From: Pyrenochaeta sp. MPI-SDFR-AT-0127 | Taxonomy: Eukaryota; Ascomycota; Dothideomycetes; Pleosporales; Cucurbitariaceae | Length of the DNA stretch: 64,000 nt | Direction of reading: 5' to 3' | Assembly: GCA_020747015.1 (NCBI GenBank) | Contig: JAGTJM010000002.1 | Span: 1,341,410-1,405,409 of the forward strand | The notes under the pieces: generated by a model | Told to the model about the DNA's origin: nothing | Database searches by the model: none | The model's input: only the letters and a program-made list of their open reading frames with translations | Position numbers and translations under genes: made by a program | Shown here: piece after piece, positions 43,464 to 56,378 of the stretch | Position numbering within the stretch: position 1 is the first letter of the stretch | How the letters are laid out: every line of letters starts with the position of its first letter

Positions 43464-45750
43464 CTAGCTATGGGAGACCTCTCCACGTAACATGCAAGGG
43501 GTGATGTGGTCATTGTGTTCGGCGATGCCCTGTATCCACTGGATTCGCAATCCAGCCTCAAGCTTCAAGAACAGCCCCATGCAAAAGTCTCGAACTTGCT
43601 TGATGTCCGCATTCCCAGCCTCCTGGTTCATGGTTCCAAGATCGTCCAAGACCTGATTGTACACTCGAAGATCGCTACGCGTTGGCGGTTCCCGTTCTGG
43701 GTTATTGAGGTGGTATGCCAAAACTGTAACAAGAGCTGCGCTGAAGATATTGTGGTTCACCCTGAATAATGGTCAGAAACGGCTTATGCAAAGAGCAGGC
43801 ATGCTCTCCAGCATAAAATGAGGCACTCATAGTGAGCATGAAAAACGTACCAGTACAAGGCAACATCGCCCCGGGGCGCAATAGGCAGCAGGCTCAACAA
43901 TCGCTTCGCTTCCGCATAACACTTTAAGTCCTTGACCTTGGCCAATCTTTTTAGCGCTTCCAGCTGGAAAGGATTGACCCTTGTGTTTCTATCAAGAGCC
44001 CACACAGCGTACATTCGAAACACAGTCGCAAAGTATGATGCCTCGAGGCAAACAGCATGTGCGATGTCGGACCGATACAGGAGCTGGAAGAGTTGCCCTG
44101 CGTCAAGCTGGAAGATATCTTGGCTGTGGAAGGCCTGTAGGCGTGTGATGACCATGCTGACAGCAGCATCAATGTCTAGCGCCGATCTGGCAGGAGCTTT
44201 TAGGCACAGAATCTGCTGCACTGCTTCTGCCTGCAGTGCAGCCAGCTTTGCGCGCAAAGAGAAAATGTTGAATCTACAATTGCCTTCTGCCGCGACAACA
44301 GACCCAAGAGCGTCTGACGGGTTTTCCTCCGGCTCTGGAGCAATAATGTCCTCGCGGCGGTGCGTCATGGGAGAGTTGGAGCATATGGTTGCGTGGGTGT
44401 CGTGAATGAAAGCGAGCCAGGTGGTTCGGTACTCTTGTTCAACATCGCGCACAGCCTCTGCGTCGGTAGCTTGTTCCTCAAAATACGCAAGACTTTGCGC
44501 GATCCGCAATGCTGTAGAGATAAAATGGCGGTCTGACAGGTTGTGGCCACATGACGACGATCGGAGAAGGGCTGACACGCCTACCAGGCACTGTACTATC
44601 TCAAGCGATGGTGGCAAAAAGAGGAGGGTACTAATATTCTGAAATACTCGAGCAAGATAGTATTTGCTCATATGCTTGTCTTGCGGCGTTGCAGTTGCAC
44701 CCATGGCACGAAGCATATGTGCAAAACTGAAGACAATATAGGTGCTGCACCAAGCAACTGATGTGCCTTCGATTTGACCAGCATAGCAAATGCGAAGATG
44801 GTCGGCAATAACCTTTGGACGATACAAGGGAAACGCGGTATTGAAGTCCATAAGATACTCCGCGAGCAAGACAGTCCCAAGCTCTGGCGGCGGAAGGTAG
44901 AATTCATTCTCAGGTAATGGTGGGAGGGGCGATGGGAAATATGTTTGTTCAGAGAGAAGGTCTCCAGGCTCAAATACCGCATTTTGGAAGAATGCAGCGT
45001 CTTGCGGCAAGGGTATCGAAGGCAGCGTATGATCTCCAGATAGTGGGGTAGAAGCATGCTCACTTTCTTGACTTTCTATCGAATTGCTCTTTGGAAGGTT
45101 GATTGACGTCTGAGAAGGGAGTCCAGACTGGTCAGGATCTGCTTGCTCCCAAAGTCCAAAATCAGGAATTTCCAAGCGTGGCATGGCGTCAACTTCATCC
45201 CGAAGGTTGTTGACCCATACCGAGACAGGAACAGATGCGTCTGCCGGCTCCAGTGGCTGTTGGGTAATTCGAGGCTGCGCTGCAGTGCGATCTTGAAGTA
45301 GAGCCTCAAGCCTTTGGATCCTGTCTTCGTACTCGGTGATGCGATTTCTACATAGTTGTCATTAACAAGCAGGTAATGTGGAGAGGATTCAGAGAACTTA
45401 CCCTCTCTGTGGCTTGGCTCGTTGTTTGCGGACGTGTGTAGTGGTACATGTTTCTTCCAGATTAGTGCAATAGGTGCATCCTTCAGTACCTAAAGTCCAG
45501 ATGCATTTTCGCTTCCTTTTGCGGCAGAGATCGCACGCCTATTGGCCAGGTAAGCAGAAGGCTCTGTAGGTAGATGACACAGAGGGAGAGTATTGACAGA
45601 AACCCGATGAAATAGGTGTTGGAACTCAATCAAGTGCCTCCTCTACTTTTGGTAGAGAATGCAGCTGCTGGGTAGACTAGCAAGAGCATTCAGTCTACTT
45701 ACTCGCACTGTCGCTGCCGAGCCACGCTTTTCTCTCACCACTCCAGACAT
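43464..45750 (-). CDS. Zn2Cys6 transcription factor with fungal-specific TF domain
   Basis: Exons 45750-45703, 45538-45402, 45347-43851 and 43761-43464 encode 659 aa. The zinc cluster is ACDLCRKRKRKCIW followed by GCTYCTNLEETC, an exact C-X2-C-X6-C-X8-C-X2-C-X6-C. A basic linker and a short coiled coil (NRITEYEDRIQRLEALLQD) follow. The middle homology domain runs from about TVLLAEYLMDFNTAFPLYRP, with FISTALRIAQSLAYFEEQ and EYRTTWLAFIHDTHATIC. The first intron is long (164 nt) and separates the start MSGVVREKRG from the cluster. The last intron rebuilds ALYW/VNHNIF. It is a nuclear DNA-binding regulator. Its targets cannot be read from the window; the adjacent AKR gene is on the same strand but not evidently a target. 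Confidence 0.92.
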
Positions 45751-46259
45751 GATTGATGAATGAGTTAATCCGTAGTTAGAGTAAGACGATTAGCCGTGTG
45801 GTAGGCTGAGACAACTCTTAGAAGGTGTTGCATATGAGCTAACCCAACTAAGAATGATTACTAATGCCCATTCAGTCGGCCCCACGTGAAAGCGAGAGCG
45901 ATAGCGCGTGCTGCTTATAGTCCAGTCTTTCCTTGGCTTGGCCTTTCCTCGCCACTACATTTCCACCGAGGGCGCTCTGTGTATATAATCACATGTTCAA
46001 GATAGGCCTGGACCCGGACATCCGGGTTGAGGCCAAGGAACGAGATCGGAAGATGAAACAGCCTGCAAAGGATTATTGCGACCAAAGCTAAGCTGAAGCC
46101 TCAATTTACCTACAGCTTACCTAAACGTCACACGTGAGGTAAAGACAATCGTGTACCATAGCTACATAGTAGCTTGCTTTGGATTGTGTAGTTGTTCGAC
46201 TAAACCAAATCAATCCTGATTCGATGTAGCAGAGCCTCAGATCTATGTAGTGATATATT
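45751..46259. other. Intergenic region, no gene seen
   Basis: About 0.5 kb of promoter and 3' UTR between two minus-strand genes. No supported ORF. Confidence 0.55.
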
Positions 46260-47689
46260 TCATGCATCCTCCTTACACCACGCCACGTGAACACCCAGAA
46301 CCTGTAGTCGTCTCTTTGCCTGGGCAATCTTCTCCTTGCTCGAAATACAGGCTATGCTGCTTTCCTGCGGGATTGGTATCAGTCCAAGTTGATAGTTCCA
46401 CAAGACGCCAGTTGTTGGGACTATAAATTTGTATGGATGGCAGATTTCAATGAAAATAGACTTACGTTGAACGTGACGCCTTCTGTTTCTCCAGTGCCGC
46501 TGTCTTTCCTATTCGATGTACCCACTACCGCATTCCCATATTCGACATTGGACCGTATGAGGACAACCTGCCTCAATCCTTGCAGGTCTCCGATTTCACG
46601 TTTCTCGGAAATCGACGAGATGATATCGCAGGCATCTGTTTCATTTTTCGCCCGAACCCAGAGAATTTTGAGATCGCTTTGTATCAAGGCGAACTCCTCC
46701 AACAACTGTGGCTCAAGGTCAGGCCAGTCGAGTTCTAATCGCTCAATAGCAGATCTCTTCAAGAAAACGCGCAGAGACTCGAGCGTTTCGCCATCCGGAG
46801 TCTTTGAGAGAGAGATGGAGAGGCTTTTCAGTGCCTTGTGGTTGTGGAGAGAAGCCAGCACCTCGCTCGTGAAGAAAAGCGGGGGCGATGAGGTCGGTAT
46901 GCGTTCGGTGACCGAGAAGGTAGCTAGTTGATTTATTGTCCGCGCAACATCACCAGTGAAGGATTGTTGTTTCGTCCTTAATCCGCTGTGCGAGTGATTG
47001 CCTGATGTGGGCATCTCGTGTTGCGAAATCAGGGATAGTTTACTGAGGTGCTCGAGACTAGCTAGTATGCCAGCAGTCTTTGTAGAGGATGTTGAGGAAA
47101 ATCCATCGAAAGACAAAGATTGTAGTTTTCGTAGGTTGGTCAGAAACGTTAAGTCCTGATGGTGCATGTTTCCTTCCAACCTGATCTCTAGGAGGTCTGG
47201 ATACACAGCACTCAGCATCTCCAATACTTTGGCAAGAAAGTCATGGTAAAGAAAGGATTGTCGACTTGATAGTGCTCGAATGGTGATTTTCTTCACTTTT
47301 GGAAGCTGAATAAGAGACCTCCTTAGCCTTTCGAGCTCTATACCGTACAATTCTGAACTCCGTAATCGAGGTGACGTATCCGTTTGCTGAAACGAGGTGT
47401 CAGTCTGGAGGAGAGCTCGAAGGTCAACGTCCTGAACACTGAGAGATACCTCAGTGACATGCTGCAGTAGCTCATGAGGGACTCGATCCAGCCACTCATA
47501 CAAAGACGATTGGCTCCGGAAGTTGGCGGGTCTCTGAAAGAGGAATTTATGCGCCTGCGCCTTTATCTCTCGGCATGTCCGGAGTAGCTCTGAGCCTTGA
47601 AGGGGTGACGCAAATATCTCAGTGTATATCTGTTGGCGCAATTCCAAGGGCATCGTGAAGAAGGGTGCGATGTTATCGGGTACCGTCAT
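46260..47689 (-). CDS. F-box-like protein with leucine-rich region
   Basis: Exons 47689-46466 and 46364-46260 encode 442 aa. The intron is 101 nt with donor GTAAGT, branch CTGAT and acceptor CCGCAG, phase 0. It gives the ending EGVTFNESSIACISSKEKIA and LQVLGVHVAWCKEDA, and replaces an early stop that would occur if unspliced. The N-terminus FFTMPLELRQQIYTEIFAS with LLRTCREIKAQAHKFLFQ is the degenerate F-box-like start common in ascomycete proteins. Leucine-rich segments such as LLEIRLEGNMHHQDLTFLTN and LRKLQSLSFDGFSS follow. A role as a ubiquitin-ligase adaptor is possible but unproven. The start is the ATG at MTVPDNIAPFF; the frame upstream has no ATG. Confidence 0.8.
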
Positions 47690-50600
47690 AATATGGAGAC
47701 TGTAATAATTTTGCGTAGACGTCTTTGTGTATTTGAACCGCGGTCCAAGTCTGCTTTGCTTGAAGGCTTTCGATAACGGCCGCGGTGGCTTGCAGGAGTG
47801 GCATCCAGGTATCAACCCTCTCTTAACATCCGCGTCTCTAAATTAGTAAACCCACGCTGGCCGGCGCTTTCGTACACTGGGCAAAATCGAACAGCTGAGT
47901 TGAGGTCTAGAAGCAGCTTACATGCCAGGATGATGTCGTTCCCACATATGCCTGATAATAGAATTGAAACCCTGCTCATATAACACTGTTATGACTAATT
48001 AGAATGACTGCTGATAATATTGGAAGGGTGTGCATGGGAAGCGGTGTCTTTAAGGTGGACTCATCAGCCGAGAGCGGGAACGGTGGGTAGACCTCACACC
48101 ACCTTGTCGAAGGCCATGAATGTGGAAGACGCGTAATTGTTTTTGAGTGCAAAGACATATCTCGATTGGACGGCAACTATGACGCTGTTTCCATCTATTC
48201 GCTGAGCCAAGAGTACATTGCAACTTGTATTGACACAGGGCCGGGCGTTGTAAACTTCCAGTTGGAAAATATGTGGGCCACAGAGTGGCCATGAGTACAT
48301 TGCCATTGAATCGATTTGTGCATATTGTATCTGACCGGCCTATCAGGGTGTCATCTGGGAAGTCCCAGACATCTGGAGAGATGACGATAGTTGTCCGGCC
48401 CTGCAAAAGCAATTCAAACCAGCGTATTTCCACGTGGAGGCTGCATACCGCTTGACCAAACGGGGATTCTCAAGCCATTCTAATTACCGAGCTGCAACCG
48501 ATGCTGGACGCCATTAGTCGAATTCGCTTCCCGAAGTTCGCCGGTGGGGTTCTATGAGCAGATACGCGAAGAGGCGTGCCGCGCTCGCCAATTGAAGCTC
48601 ATACAATGCATCGCAATGCGCCAATCCGCAGACCAAAGCAGCACTGACCATTGCGGAGGCAGCACGTTAACACCAAACTCAATTTTGATGGTGGGTGGTA
48701 CGATGTATGATACCATTTTTGATTTTGGAAAGAAGCCATTGAGAGTTGTCCGGATCGCTCCGAGCATCGAAAGTAATTGCTTTTGCTGAGGTCAGTCTCT
48801 TGAGCGTTGCGAAAGGCTATCATCCCAAGTGGTGAGATGGCAAGGATACTACTAAAGTTGTCACATCATGTGCTGGATGAGGCCATTTCAAGAAACAAAG
48901 AACGCATGCCTTGATTTAGACAGCGTATAGCTAAAACGGCAGAAAGAGGCCTCGATCTACACTAGAACCTAGGGAATGCCAGATTTGCAACAATGCGATG
49001 CGTCAGATATGGCAAATGCCTGACCTGAGAGTGGATGTGCAGGTCATTCCCCTGCAGGATCGGTTTCCATCGATCCTTGAACAGCCATGCAAAAAGGCCT
49101 TCAAGAGGGGCAAGGGTCTAGGGTGCGAAGCAGGCTTGCGCCTGTCCTCGTGGTTTCTGCAACTCTTGTGTATCTCAAGACTAATGGGGCTGAGGCTGAA
49201 CACAAGGAGTGTTTTAAGGCGGTTTTGGTAGTTTGCGCCCATGCTGTGCAGACGGCACGGGGACGCGCGCGGTTCACGATTCTCGGGCCATGGCTTGACT
49301 AACATATGTAGGCGTCCATCATACGATCGTCCACTGGGATGCTGCAAGATGGCCTGATAGTTGAGTGGTGCCACTGACTATGGTGGGAAACTGAGAGGTT
49401 TGGACAAGGCACTCTGAGGCGTAGACACTACTGGTGGTGGTACCGCATGCCGGTCCGTGCCCCAAGCCAAAGTGCTGCTTTCGACTGGGCTGGACGCCAG
49501 CAATATAAAGTCTAGAACTACATTGTGTAACTATGCAGACCTTCGTTTCTCACGCGAGCTTCGACGTTCATACCCGATATTTGTTTTGCGAGCCGCATGG
49601 CCTTGCGTTTGCCACTGTGTGGACTGGCACGCTTGCACAGGAGTATTACCCAAGCTGACGATTCGGCCTCTGCATACAGTCGTCACAGCACCTAATGCCA
49701 CAGATACATGTGCGAAGACGAAATTATGACAATTCTTGCTCGCCAGAACAGATTGCTAGCTGATGGCGATTACTCTCCGTGTCCAAAAGCGTTAGCGACT
49801 TCCACATTATGCTAATCAGTCAGCTACCTTCCAGGTCGCTTCTTCCGTTCGACTAGATCCGGTCATTGAAGGCGTCCTGTCCTTCGACAGCAGTTATCCA
49901 ACCTCGTAGAAGCCACTCGTGTTAGCCCCATAAATGTACAGATGACGTCAAGCCTTCTCGAGTACTCCGTACGTATTTCCTTACGGCCTGGCCACTGCCG
50001 ACAAGTATCCACTCAGGAGCCATCACGAGCGTTGAACTCAGTTCTGTGAGATATATTGTCACCAAGTAGCCAACTACGAGTGGAAACAAGTCCTTAATTG
50101 AGCACAATATCAATAGTGGGCAAAACATAGTAAATTTGTGTACTTTCCACTTTTCTAATGCGTCGATATAGTCTCCTAGCCCAATCATGGTTAGATGCTC
50201 TCAAAAGCTGCACATGTTCTCGCTCCAAGACTTGGGTACCACATCCCCTCGCCCATCTGAGCTTGCCAATAAGGGAAGCCAAGCCCTCCTCATTGCTTCT
50301 CTTCCGCGGGAAGCCACCTCCCGCTGAAACGCCACACTTTACACAGGACGAATCGGCAGGTTTTGACTCGGAATAGGACGACTTCTATTGGTTGCGAAGC
50401 CACTCTCTAGCGGTTCGAGCCTGTAGTACGGCTGGAACGCTTGAGACGTCTCTGCGAACGTGGACCTAATTTAGCTTGTGAGACATCTAATGTGCTTCCA
50501 CCCTCTTTCTACGCTGTGGCTCCCACATGGCATTGCATTCGGGGCTGTGAACCAGCCACTAGCGTGATGCAGAGGTTATGTAACTCTATGTGCGCCGTGC

Positions 50601-52677
50601 AGCAAGAATTATCTAGGGTGAGCGAGTACCATCTTGCTTGGATAATCGTCAGCTAGCCATTAAACTGCAGTCTGACCATAACGAGATGGAGTTTGTAATG
50701 CATATTCGGATCGGCTACTTCAAGTATCAAAAAAAAATACAGGCCGGAGCAAGAACAACAATTGGTCATCACATGAAACAAACTTCGCTGGACAGATCTC
50801 GACCACACCGATCTATGGCCACGACCGATTCAAACGCAACCCCGTTTCTCAGGCTGTGTCACGCCATAACCAGCCTGACTTCCTGAAATTAGCCCAAGCC
50901 AAAGTCATGAGCATCCTTTTGTGACACACATGCACAACAACTGCACTGGTCAGTAATGGTTATTGGATACAAGTCGCACACAAGGCAGTCCGGCTCGCAA
51001 ACCTGCATGTCTCTCAGGGCATGCACGTGGAAACCAGCCACTCCGTGCAAACCCGCACGCGAGGTGTGCATTATCGAGTTACACGACGTGTCTCAGTGAA
51101 GCGCCACACCACTGATCTATAGCCCTGGGAAGCTTAACGTTTGTCTCATCACAAATTGTGGGCTTGCATCGGTGCGTCTCTCTTGCACTTGCCTGTACCG
51201 TTGCCGCATTCTACTCCACAATACTGGTCAAACTCTAAGTGGTATTCTGGCTGGACAGAGATTGATTGACATGACTCTCCACGCTTGCAGTAATCACCAC
51301 GCGACCATGAACCTTCTCATGTTGGAGTTCAAAAGGAACAGTAACCGACTTCACACCCACTTAGCAAGGAGGACTGTGTTTCCAGGCACCATCTAAGAAA
51401 GCCAATATTCGACGCCACGTATACGCCATTCCAAGATTCCATTCCACCTATGACCTGTTCGTGAATCTCAGAGTTGCGTGATTATCACCAGATGGTGGTC
51501 CAATTTGGGCATGATCAAAAGTGGCTATGAGCTTTGATACGGAGTTTCCCAGAAGCTAAAATCTCAGCTACTGGTGACACAAAAGTGTGCCTATCGCCGA
51601 CTAAAAAGAAACTCTGCTGAGCGTGACGGCTACTTGCAAGCGCAACATCGACTTGACGCTCTTTGCCACCATGGGAGACGCTTTCAGTGCCCCGATTAAA
51701 CTCTCTGCTCAGTATTCACAACAACCACACACCTAACGTTTTCGAAACTGGTGTGGTAGTGCTTCCAATCCCAACTCGACCAGGAAATGGTAAGACTGCC
51801 TGTTCATGCCGGCCTATAGTAATTGGAATAATTCTCTACAACATGAACTCTGTTCTATCTCAGCAAGTTGAATCCCTACACATACGAAGCAAAACTTACC
51901 AGCCCTTGAAACATAATATTTGCTGCAGTCATGTGACGTTAACAATTACGCTAGAAAGAAAAAGAGTTGCCCATCAATCTCGTGACAACAGCTTATACAC
52001 GAAGACAAGTTGCACGGCTACACGTAATATCCAGCAACGTGTGCTGACACACTGCGTTTTTCATGTGTAGCCTTGGTAAGAGAAGCTTGTATTTTACAGT
52101 ATTATTACTACAAGGGAGAAGAGACATCACGGGAATCTCCCGAGCCAACGCAGTCTGTGCTTGAGACAACTACTCAACCCGACATACATCGTTCGTTCGA
52201 ATACATAGTCAAGTCTACAAACCGCCGAGGTAGCGTGTGTGAATTAATGCAGCAATATTAGTTTTCCGGGGGGCTCACAGAACGCAGAGATCGTATTCTA
52301 CTTCAATTCTTTGTTTGCTGGGAGTGAAGGGTATCCTGTTCCGCCAATCATGTCAGGCACAGCTGTTATCTAAGTAGGGGAGAAGTGGGGGAGACCAGGC
52401 AAGATCAATGTGTAGATGTAAAAGCATTGATAAAGCGGGTTTCGCAAAGAGAATACTTGTACATGCAAATCGGCGAAAAATGCTACTTAGTCAACTGAAT
52501 GATTCCCTCGTCCCCGCTTCCGACCTTATGAACCTCCAATGTTTGTGATACACATTTCAAATCCTTGCTCACCCTTGCAAGTATGCTAGAAAGGTGAGTC
52601 TACCTTTGTGGTAGATTACCAATCAGCACACACACCCTCCACTGCTCCAAGCAAGCACAACCTATACACGTACACGC
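47690..52677. other. Gene-poor 5-kb region
   Basis: No intact gene can be supported. Short coding-like segments occur at 47.9-49.3 kb (separate entry). From 49.3 to 52.6 kb I see only brief ORFs without family-like sequence and no clear tandem or terminal repeats. Base composition stays normal, so this is not RIP-type DNA. Confidence 0.5.
48004..48789 (+). pseudogene. Possible decayed coding sequence, unidentified
   Basis: Successive plus-strand frames look protein-coding but do not join. 48110-48288 encodes GRRVIVFECKDISRLDGNYD and YIATCIDTGPGVVNFQLE. An upstream part in the same frame is cut off by TAG at about 48088. 48291-48455 gives NRFVHIVSDRPIRVSSGK in another frame. 48460-48550 and 48550-48789 give ITELQPMLDAISRIRFPKF and FYEQIREEACRARQLKLIQ in shifted frames. 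No canonical introns reconcile them. This could be a broken gene or chance; I do not recognise the family. Confidence 0.3.
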
Positions 52678-54104
52678 TTAAACCCGGAGAAGCTTGGCAG
52701 CATAGTCGACAATCACTTGCTCAGTTGGGAAGCTCATCTCCTCCAGTGCCTGCGCATAGGGTGTTGGGACCTCAGCACCAGTTACTCGCGCAGGGGGTGC
52801 CTCTAGGTAATCGAATGCGTACTCGCAGGTGAGAGCCATGATCTCGGATGCGACACCGAACGAGGGGTATCCAGATTCGACGCAGAGCATGTGTCCGGTC
52901 TTCTTGACAGACTTGACAATAGCCTCAACGTCGAGAGGCTTGATGGAGCGTAGGTTGATGACCTCAGCCTCGACGCCGTATTTCGATTTGAGTTGTTCGG
53001 CAGCGACGAGGGACTGGCCGACGCAGCGGGAGAGGGTTACGATGGTAAGATCCTTACCAGGACGCTCGATCTTGGCTTTTCCGATCTGGGGGTTTGTTAG
53101 TTGTCTGTATTCAGCAGATGGGTGGGGAGTAGTACAGGAATGACAAAGTCGTCCTTCTGGGCTTCTTCGCTCATGGGGAAGGAGAGGCCGTACAGAAGCC
53201 TGTGAAGCTGTTAGCGACCGTGTTTCACCGTGGCGATGTGGTTGACGTACTCGTTCTCAAGCACAACAACTGGGTTGGGGTCCCGAATGGCTGCTTTGAG
53301 CAGACCCTTTGCGTCCTCGGAGCTGTATGGTGCTACGACCTTGAGTCCAGGAATGCTTCCATACCACGCGGTGAAGTCCTGCGAGTGCTGTGCGGCTACA
53401 CCTGCGGCGAAACCGTTGGGGCCACGGAAGGTGATGTTGCAAGGCTGGGTACCACCAGACATGTAGTGGATCTTTGCGCCGGAGTTGATGATCTGGTCGA
53501 TGGCTTGCATGGCGAAGTTGAAGGTCATGAACTCGCACTGCCGTGGTTGTTAGACGATGACTTGAAAGGTGTAGCGGGAGAGTGTATGGAGCAACGTACA
53601 ATGGGGTGCAGGCCAGCGAGCGCAGCACCAACAGTGAGACCGGCAAAACCAGACTCGGTGATGGGGCTGTCAATGACCCTCTTCTCGCCGAAGCGGTCGA
53701 GGAGGCCCTTGGTGACCTTGTATCTGTGAGCTCCGTTAGCAGCCATTCCGGAATAATTCCACCGCCCATGGCCTGCAATGGCTCCACCCTCGTGGCTGAG
53801 CCAGTCTCTTGCCCATTGCAGAGCCTTTGCAGCCCAATTGGCATGCTGGGAGGACGACATACGCTCCGTTGTACTGCGCAACCTCCTCGCCCAGCACGAA
53901 GACCTTGTCATTCTGCTCCATCTCCTCGGCCATGGCCTCATTGAGCGCCTCTCGCACCGTCATCTCCTTCTGTCCAGACGCATATCCTCTTCTCGCAATT
54001 GACGGTGTGATGGCTGCAGCACGGAAAGCTGGTCGGAACGCGGGCGCAGGTCGGGCGGGCGACAGCAGGCGGGAGGCCGGTCGAAGGAGCCTTGAGGCAG
54101 CCAT
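52678..54104 (-). CDS. PDB1: Pyruvate dehydrogenase E1 component subunit beta, mitochondrial
   Basis: Exons 54104-53863, 53723-53600, 53537-53251, 53199-53136 and 53085-52678 encode 374 aa. The N-terminus (MAASRLLRPASRLLSPARPA) is an Arg/Ala/Ser-rich mitochondrial presequence. The mature enzyme begins near QKEMTVREALNEAMAEEM, with VFVLGEEVAQYNGAYKVTKG, DSPITESGFAGLTVGAAL, CEFMTFNFAMQAIDQIINS and RGPNGFAAGVAAQHSQDF. The transketolase C-terminal domain ends PTEQVIVDYAAKLLRV. With the alpha subunit it decarboxylates pyruvate using thiamine diphosphate, feeding acetyl-CoA into the TCA cycle. All four introns restore strictly conserved family sequence. Confidence 0.97.
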
Positions 54105-54683
54105 TGCGTCAATTGTGATGGGGTAGGGTGGCGGGGAGTGTCGACGAGATTTGCCGCGGGCGAGTGATGGCCGCTGAGGCTGTTGGACAGGTTGAATAGC
54201 TGCTGGGACAATTTCTTCGGAGGTCGGGGATGCGAAGTCGTTGAGCAAAGGCCCCTGCACCCAAGCTCTGATTATTAGCGCGCCAGGGCCCAACACTCAG
54301 CGCCAGCACCAGCACCAGTAGTACTAGCAGCAGCCGGACATTGTATCCCCATCAAGAGGCTGTCGAGAGCTTCACTGGCCAAAACATCACCTCACAGCAT
54401 GTCATTTATATGTGTATGTGACTATGTCTTGTTACAGGTATTATTCTTGCATTTAGTCTATGCTCGCGTCATCGCGTTACCATCACCGTCACCGTCCCTA
54501 AGTCTTCTTTGGCGCTTGCTACCAGATATTATAGTGATACTTTGAGCGTCTTATCCGACGCAAAATGATAAAAGAGCCAACAAGTAATGCTCCATGTCGA
54601 AGAGAAACGCCCACCAGGCCAGCATGCCGTCCAGAATGCGAAATCAAGTCTAGAGAAGCGAAACATATGCTGAACAGAAACAC
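54105..54683. promoter_or_regulatory. PDB1 promoter and ERG6 3' region
   Basis: About 580 bp with no supported ORF. The PDB1 frame remains open upstream of its ATG, but the added sequence is not family-like. Confidence 0.5.
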
Positions 54684-55923
54684 CTACGCGTCTGCTGGTT
54701 TCCGTCCAACCATGAGGTACATGGGTGTGAAGAGCTTCTCGCGGCCACCGGCGACGAGGCAGTCTGCTGCAAGCGCAAGACTGTCGGCCGTCTTCTGCGT
54801 GCCCCTGGGCGCAAGGCCAATCATCTCGAGACCACCAACAAACTTGTGGATGATGCCCCGTCCAATCTTGGTCATGCGAAGAATGGTAGGAATGTCGCCG
54901 AGAGTGCTGATGTAGCTCAGCTGGCCAGAGAGCGGCCAGTACCATGGATAGGGGTCGTCCCTGTCAGCCAAGTCCTCGTGGTGCTCCATGACGAAGCCAG
55001 CCGTCTTCATGGCCTTCAGCGCAACCTCGACCTTCTCCATGTTGGAGATGCCGTCGCCGATCTCGATTCCGAGGCGGATCTCTCGGTGGTGTGGGTTGTC
55101 GTTGTCGTACTGGTCCGTCATGAGCCACTCGTAGACACCGAAGACGCCACCGGGCTTGAGGACGCGGAAGATCTCGCTGTAGATGCCCTCGAGCGAAGGT
55201 GCGTGGACAGTCGCCTCGATAGCGTAGACGGCGTCGAACGAGTTATCAGGGAAGGACATTTGCTGGACTCGAGTCAGTCAAGCAACACAGAGAGGGAAGA
55301 GCGATAGTACCATAAAGTCGCCCTTGGTGAACTTGAGCTTGTCTGAAAGGCCCTCCTTCTCCGCATACGCCGTGGCACGCTCAATCTGGTAGTCGTTGTT
55401 GTTGAGGCCAATGACGTTGACACCAGCAAACTTGACAATCTCGCGCGCCGGCCCTCCAACACCGCAGCCGACATCGAGCACGCGCATGTTGTCCTGGAGG
55501 TTCATCTTGTGGGCCAGGTAGTGCTCGTGGCGAGCAATGGCCTGGTAGAAGGGCTCGCCATAGGCATAGCGGCAGAAGTGGAAACTCTGGCCCCAGCCAT
55601 ATTCGTACAGATCAGTGGCAAGGTTGTAGTAGTGCCTTGTGAGGGTAGCGTATTCGTCTCGTCGTTCCTTGTCGGCGTCAGTATGTACAATGCAGCGAAC
55701 AGCGCCACTCATCGCCTACCTTTCGTGTCTCCTCGGTCTCGTCGGCAGCGGCCTTGTTGTCCCAATGCTTAAAGTACTCGTCGACCGCCGCCTGTTGCGC
55801 GGCCTTGTCCTTCTGCAACATGGCGGTCATGCCACCGCGAGCCTTCGCAGACTTGCCGTGCATGGCCTTGTTGAACTCGGCATCACGAGTGTGGTCTTCC
55901 TTTTCGAGCGCAGCAGGAGCCAT
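54684..55923 (-). CDS. ERG6: Sterol 24-C-methyltransferase
   Basis: Exons 55923-55720, 55667-55311 and 55262-54684 encode 379 aa. The SAM-binding motif I is VLDVGCGVGGPAREIVKFAG. The substrate-side motifs are YEYGWGQSFHFCR near the N-terminus and IEATVHAPSLEGIYSEIFRV, with KPGGVFGVYEWLMTDQYD. The enzyme methylates zymosterol-type sterols at C-24 in ergosterol biosynthesis, at the ER or lipid droplets. The first intron (52 nt, GTAGGC donor, ACAAG acceptor) has a poor pyrimidine tract but yields the expected RKERRDEYATLTRHYYN. The gene is divergent from the SLT11-like splicing gene. Confidence 0.97.
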
Positions 55924-56378
55924 GTTGAATGATTATGGTGAAAACGCTTTGGTGTTGAAAAGTGCAAAGGGGAACAGTTGTATTAGAAGGAGATAGTGGC
56001 AATTGAGGGTGTGAAGAGTCTAAATAATGGCTCCAAGGTCACTCTGGGGGAAAAGAGCGGTAGGAGATTTGGACAATTTCAAAGGGGGAACTTGAGCCTC
56101 TGGCCAATCACGGCGGGCTCTGTACGCGGCCAGGCACGGAGACGACTACGACTAGCGGTCGCCACCCGGCATGTGCCAAGTCGTGGCCGTCCTGGAGATT
56201 TCCAGCGTCATACTCTCTCCGCCGCCGTTCAGTCCATCACCGAGAAAAAACGCCCACGACGCTGTATTGCTGCCCCCCACGCTACCGCGTACCCAGAGAC
56301 TCCCGATACGCTCGTCCAGGCCGCCCCGCCGACAACACCAGACCACACCGACCACAGTGAGCCTGTTGCACCTCGACC
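55924..56378. promoter_or_regulatory. Divergent promoter between ERG6 and SLT11/ECM2
   Basis: About 455 bp with no supported ORF, between two divergently read genes. No defined sterol-response or other element is called. Confidence 0.5.

Noticed and set aside
51663..52070. 135-codon plus-strand frame in the gene-poor gap
   Set aside because: Composition and sequence do not resemble a protein family; no neighbouring exon could be joined.
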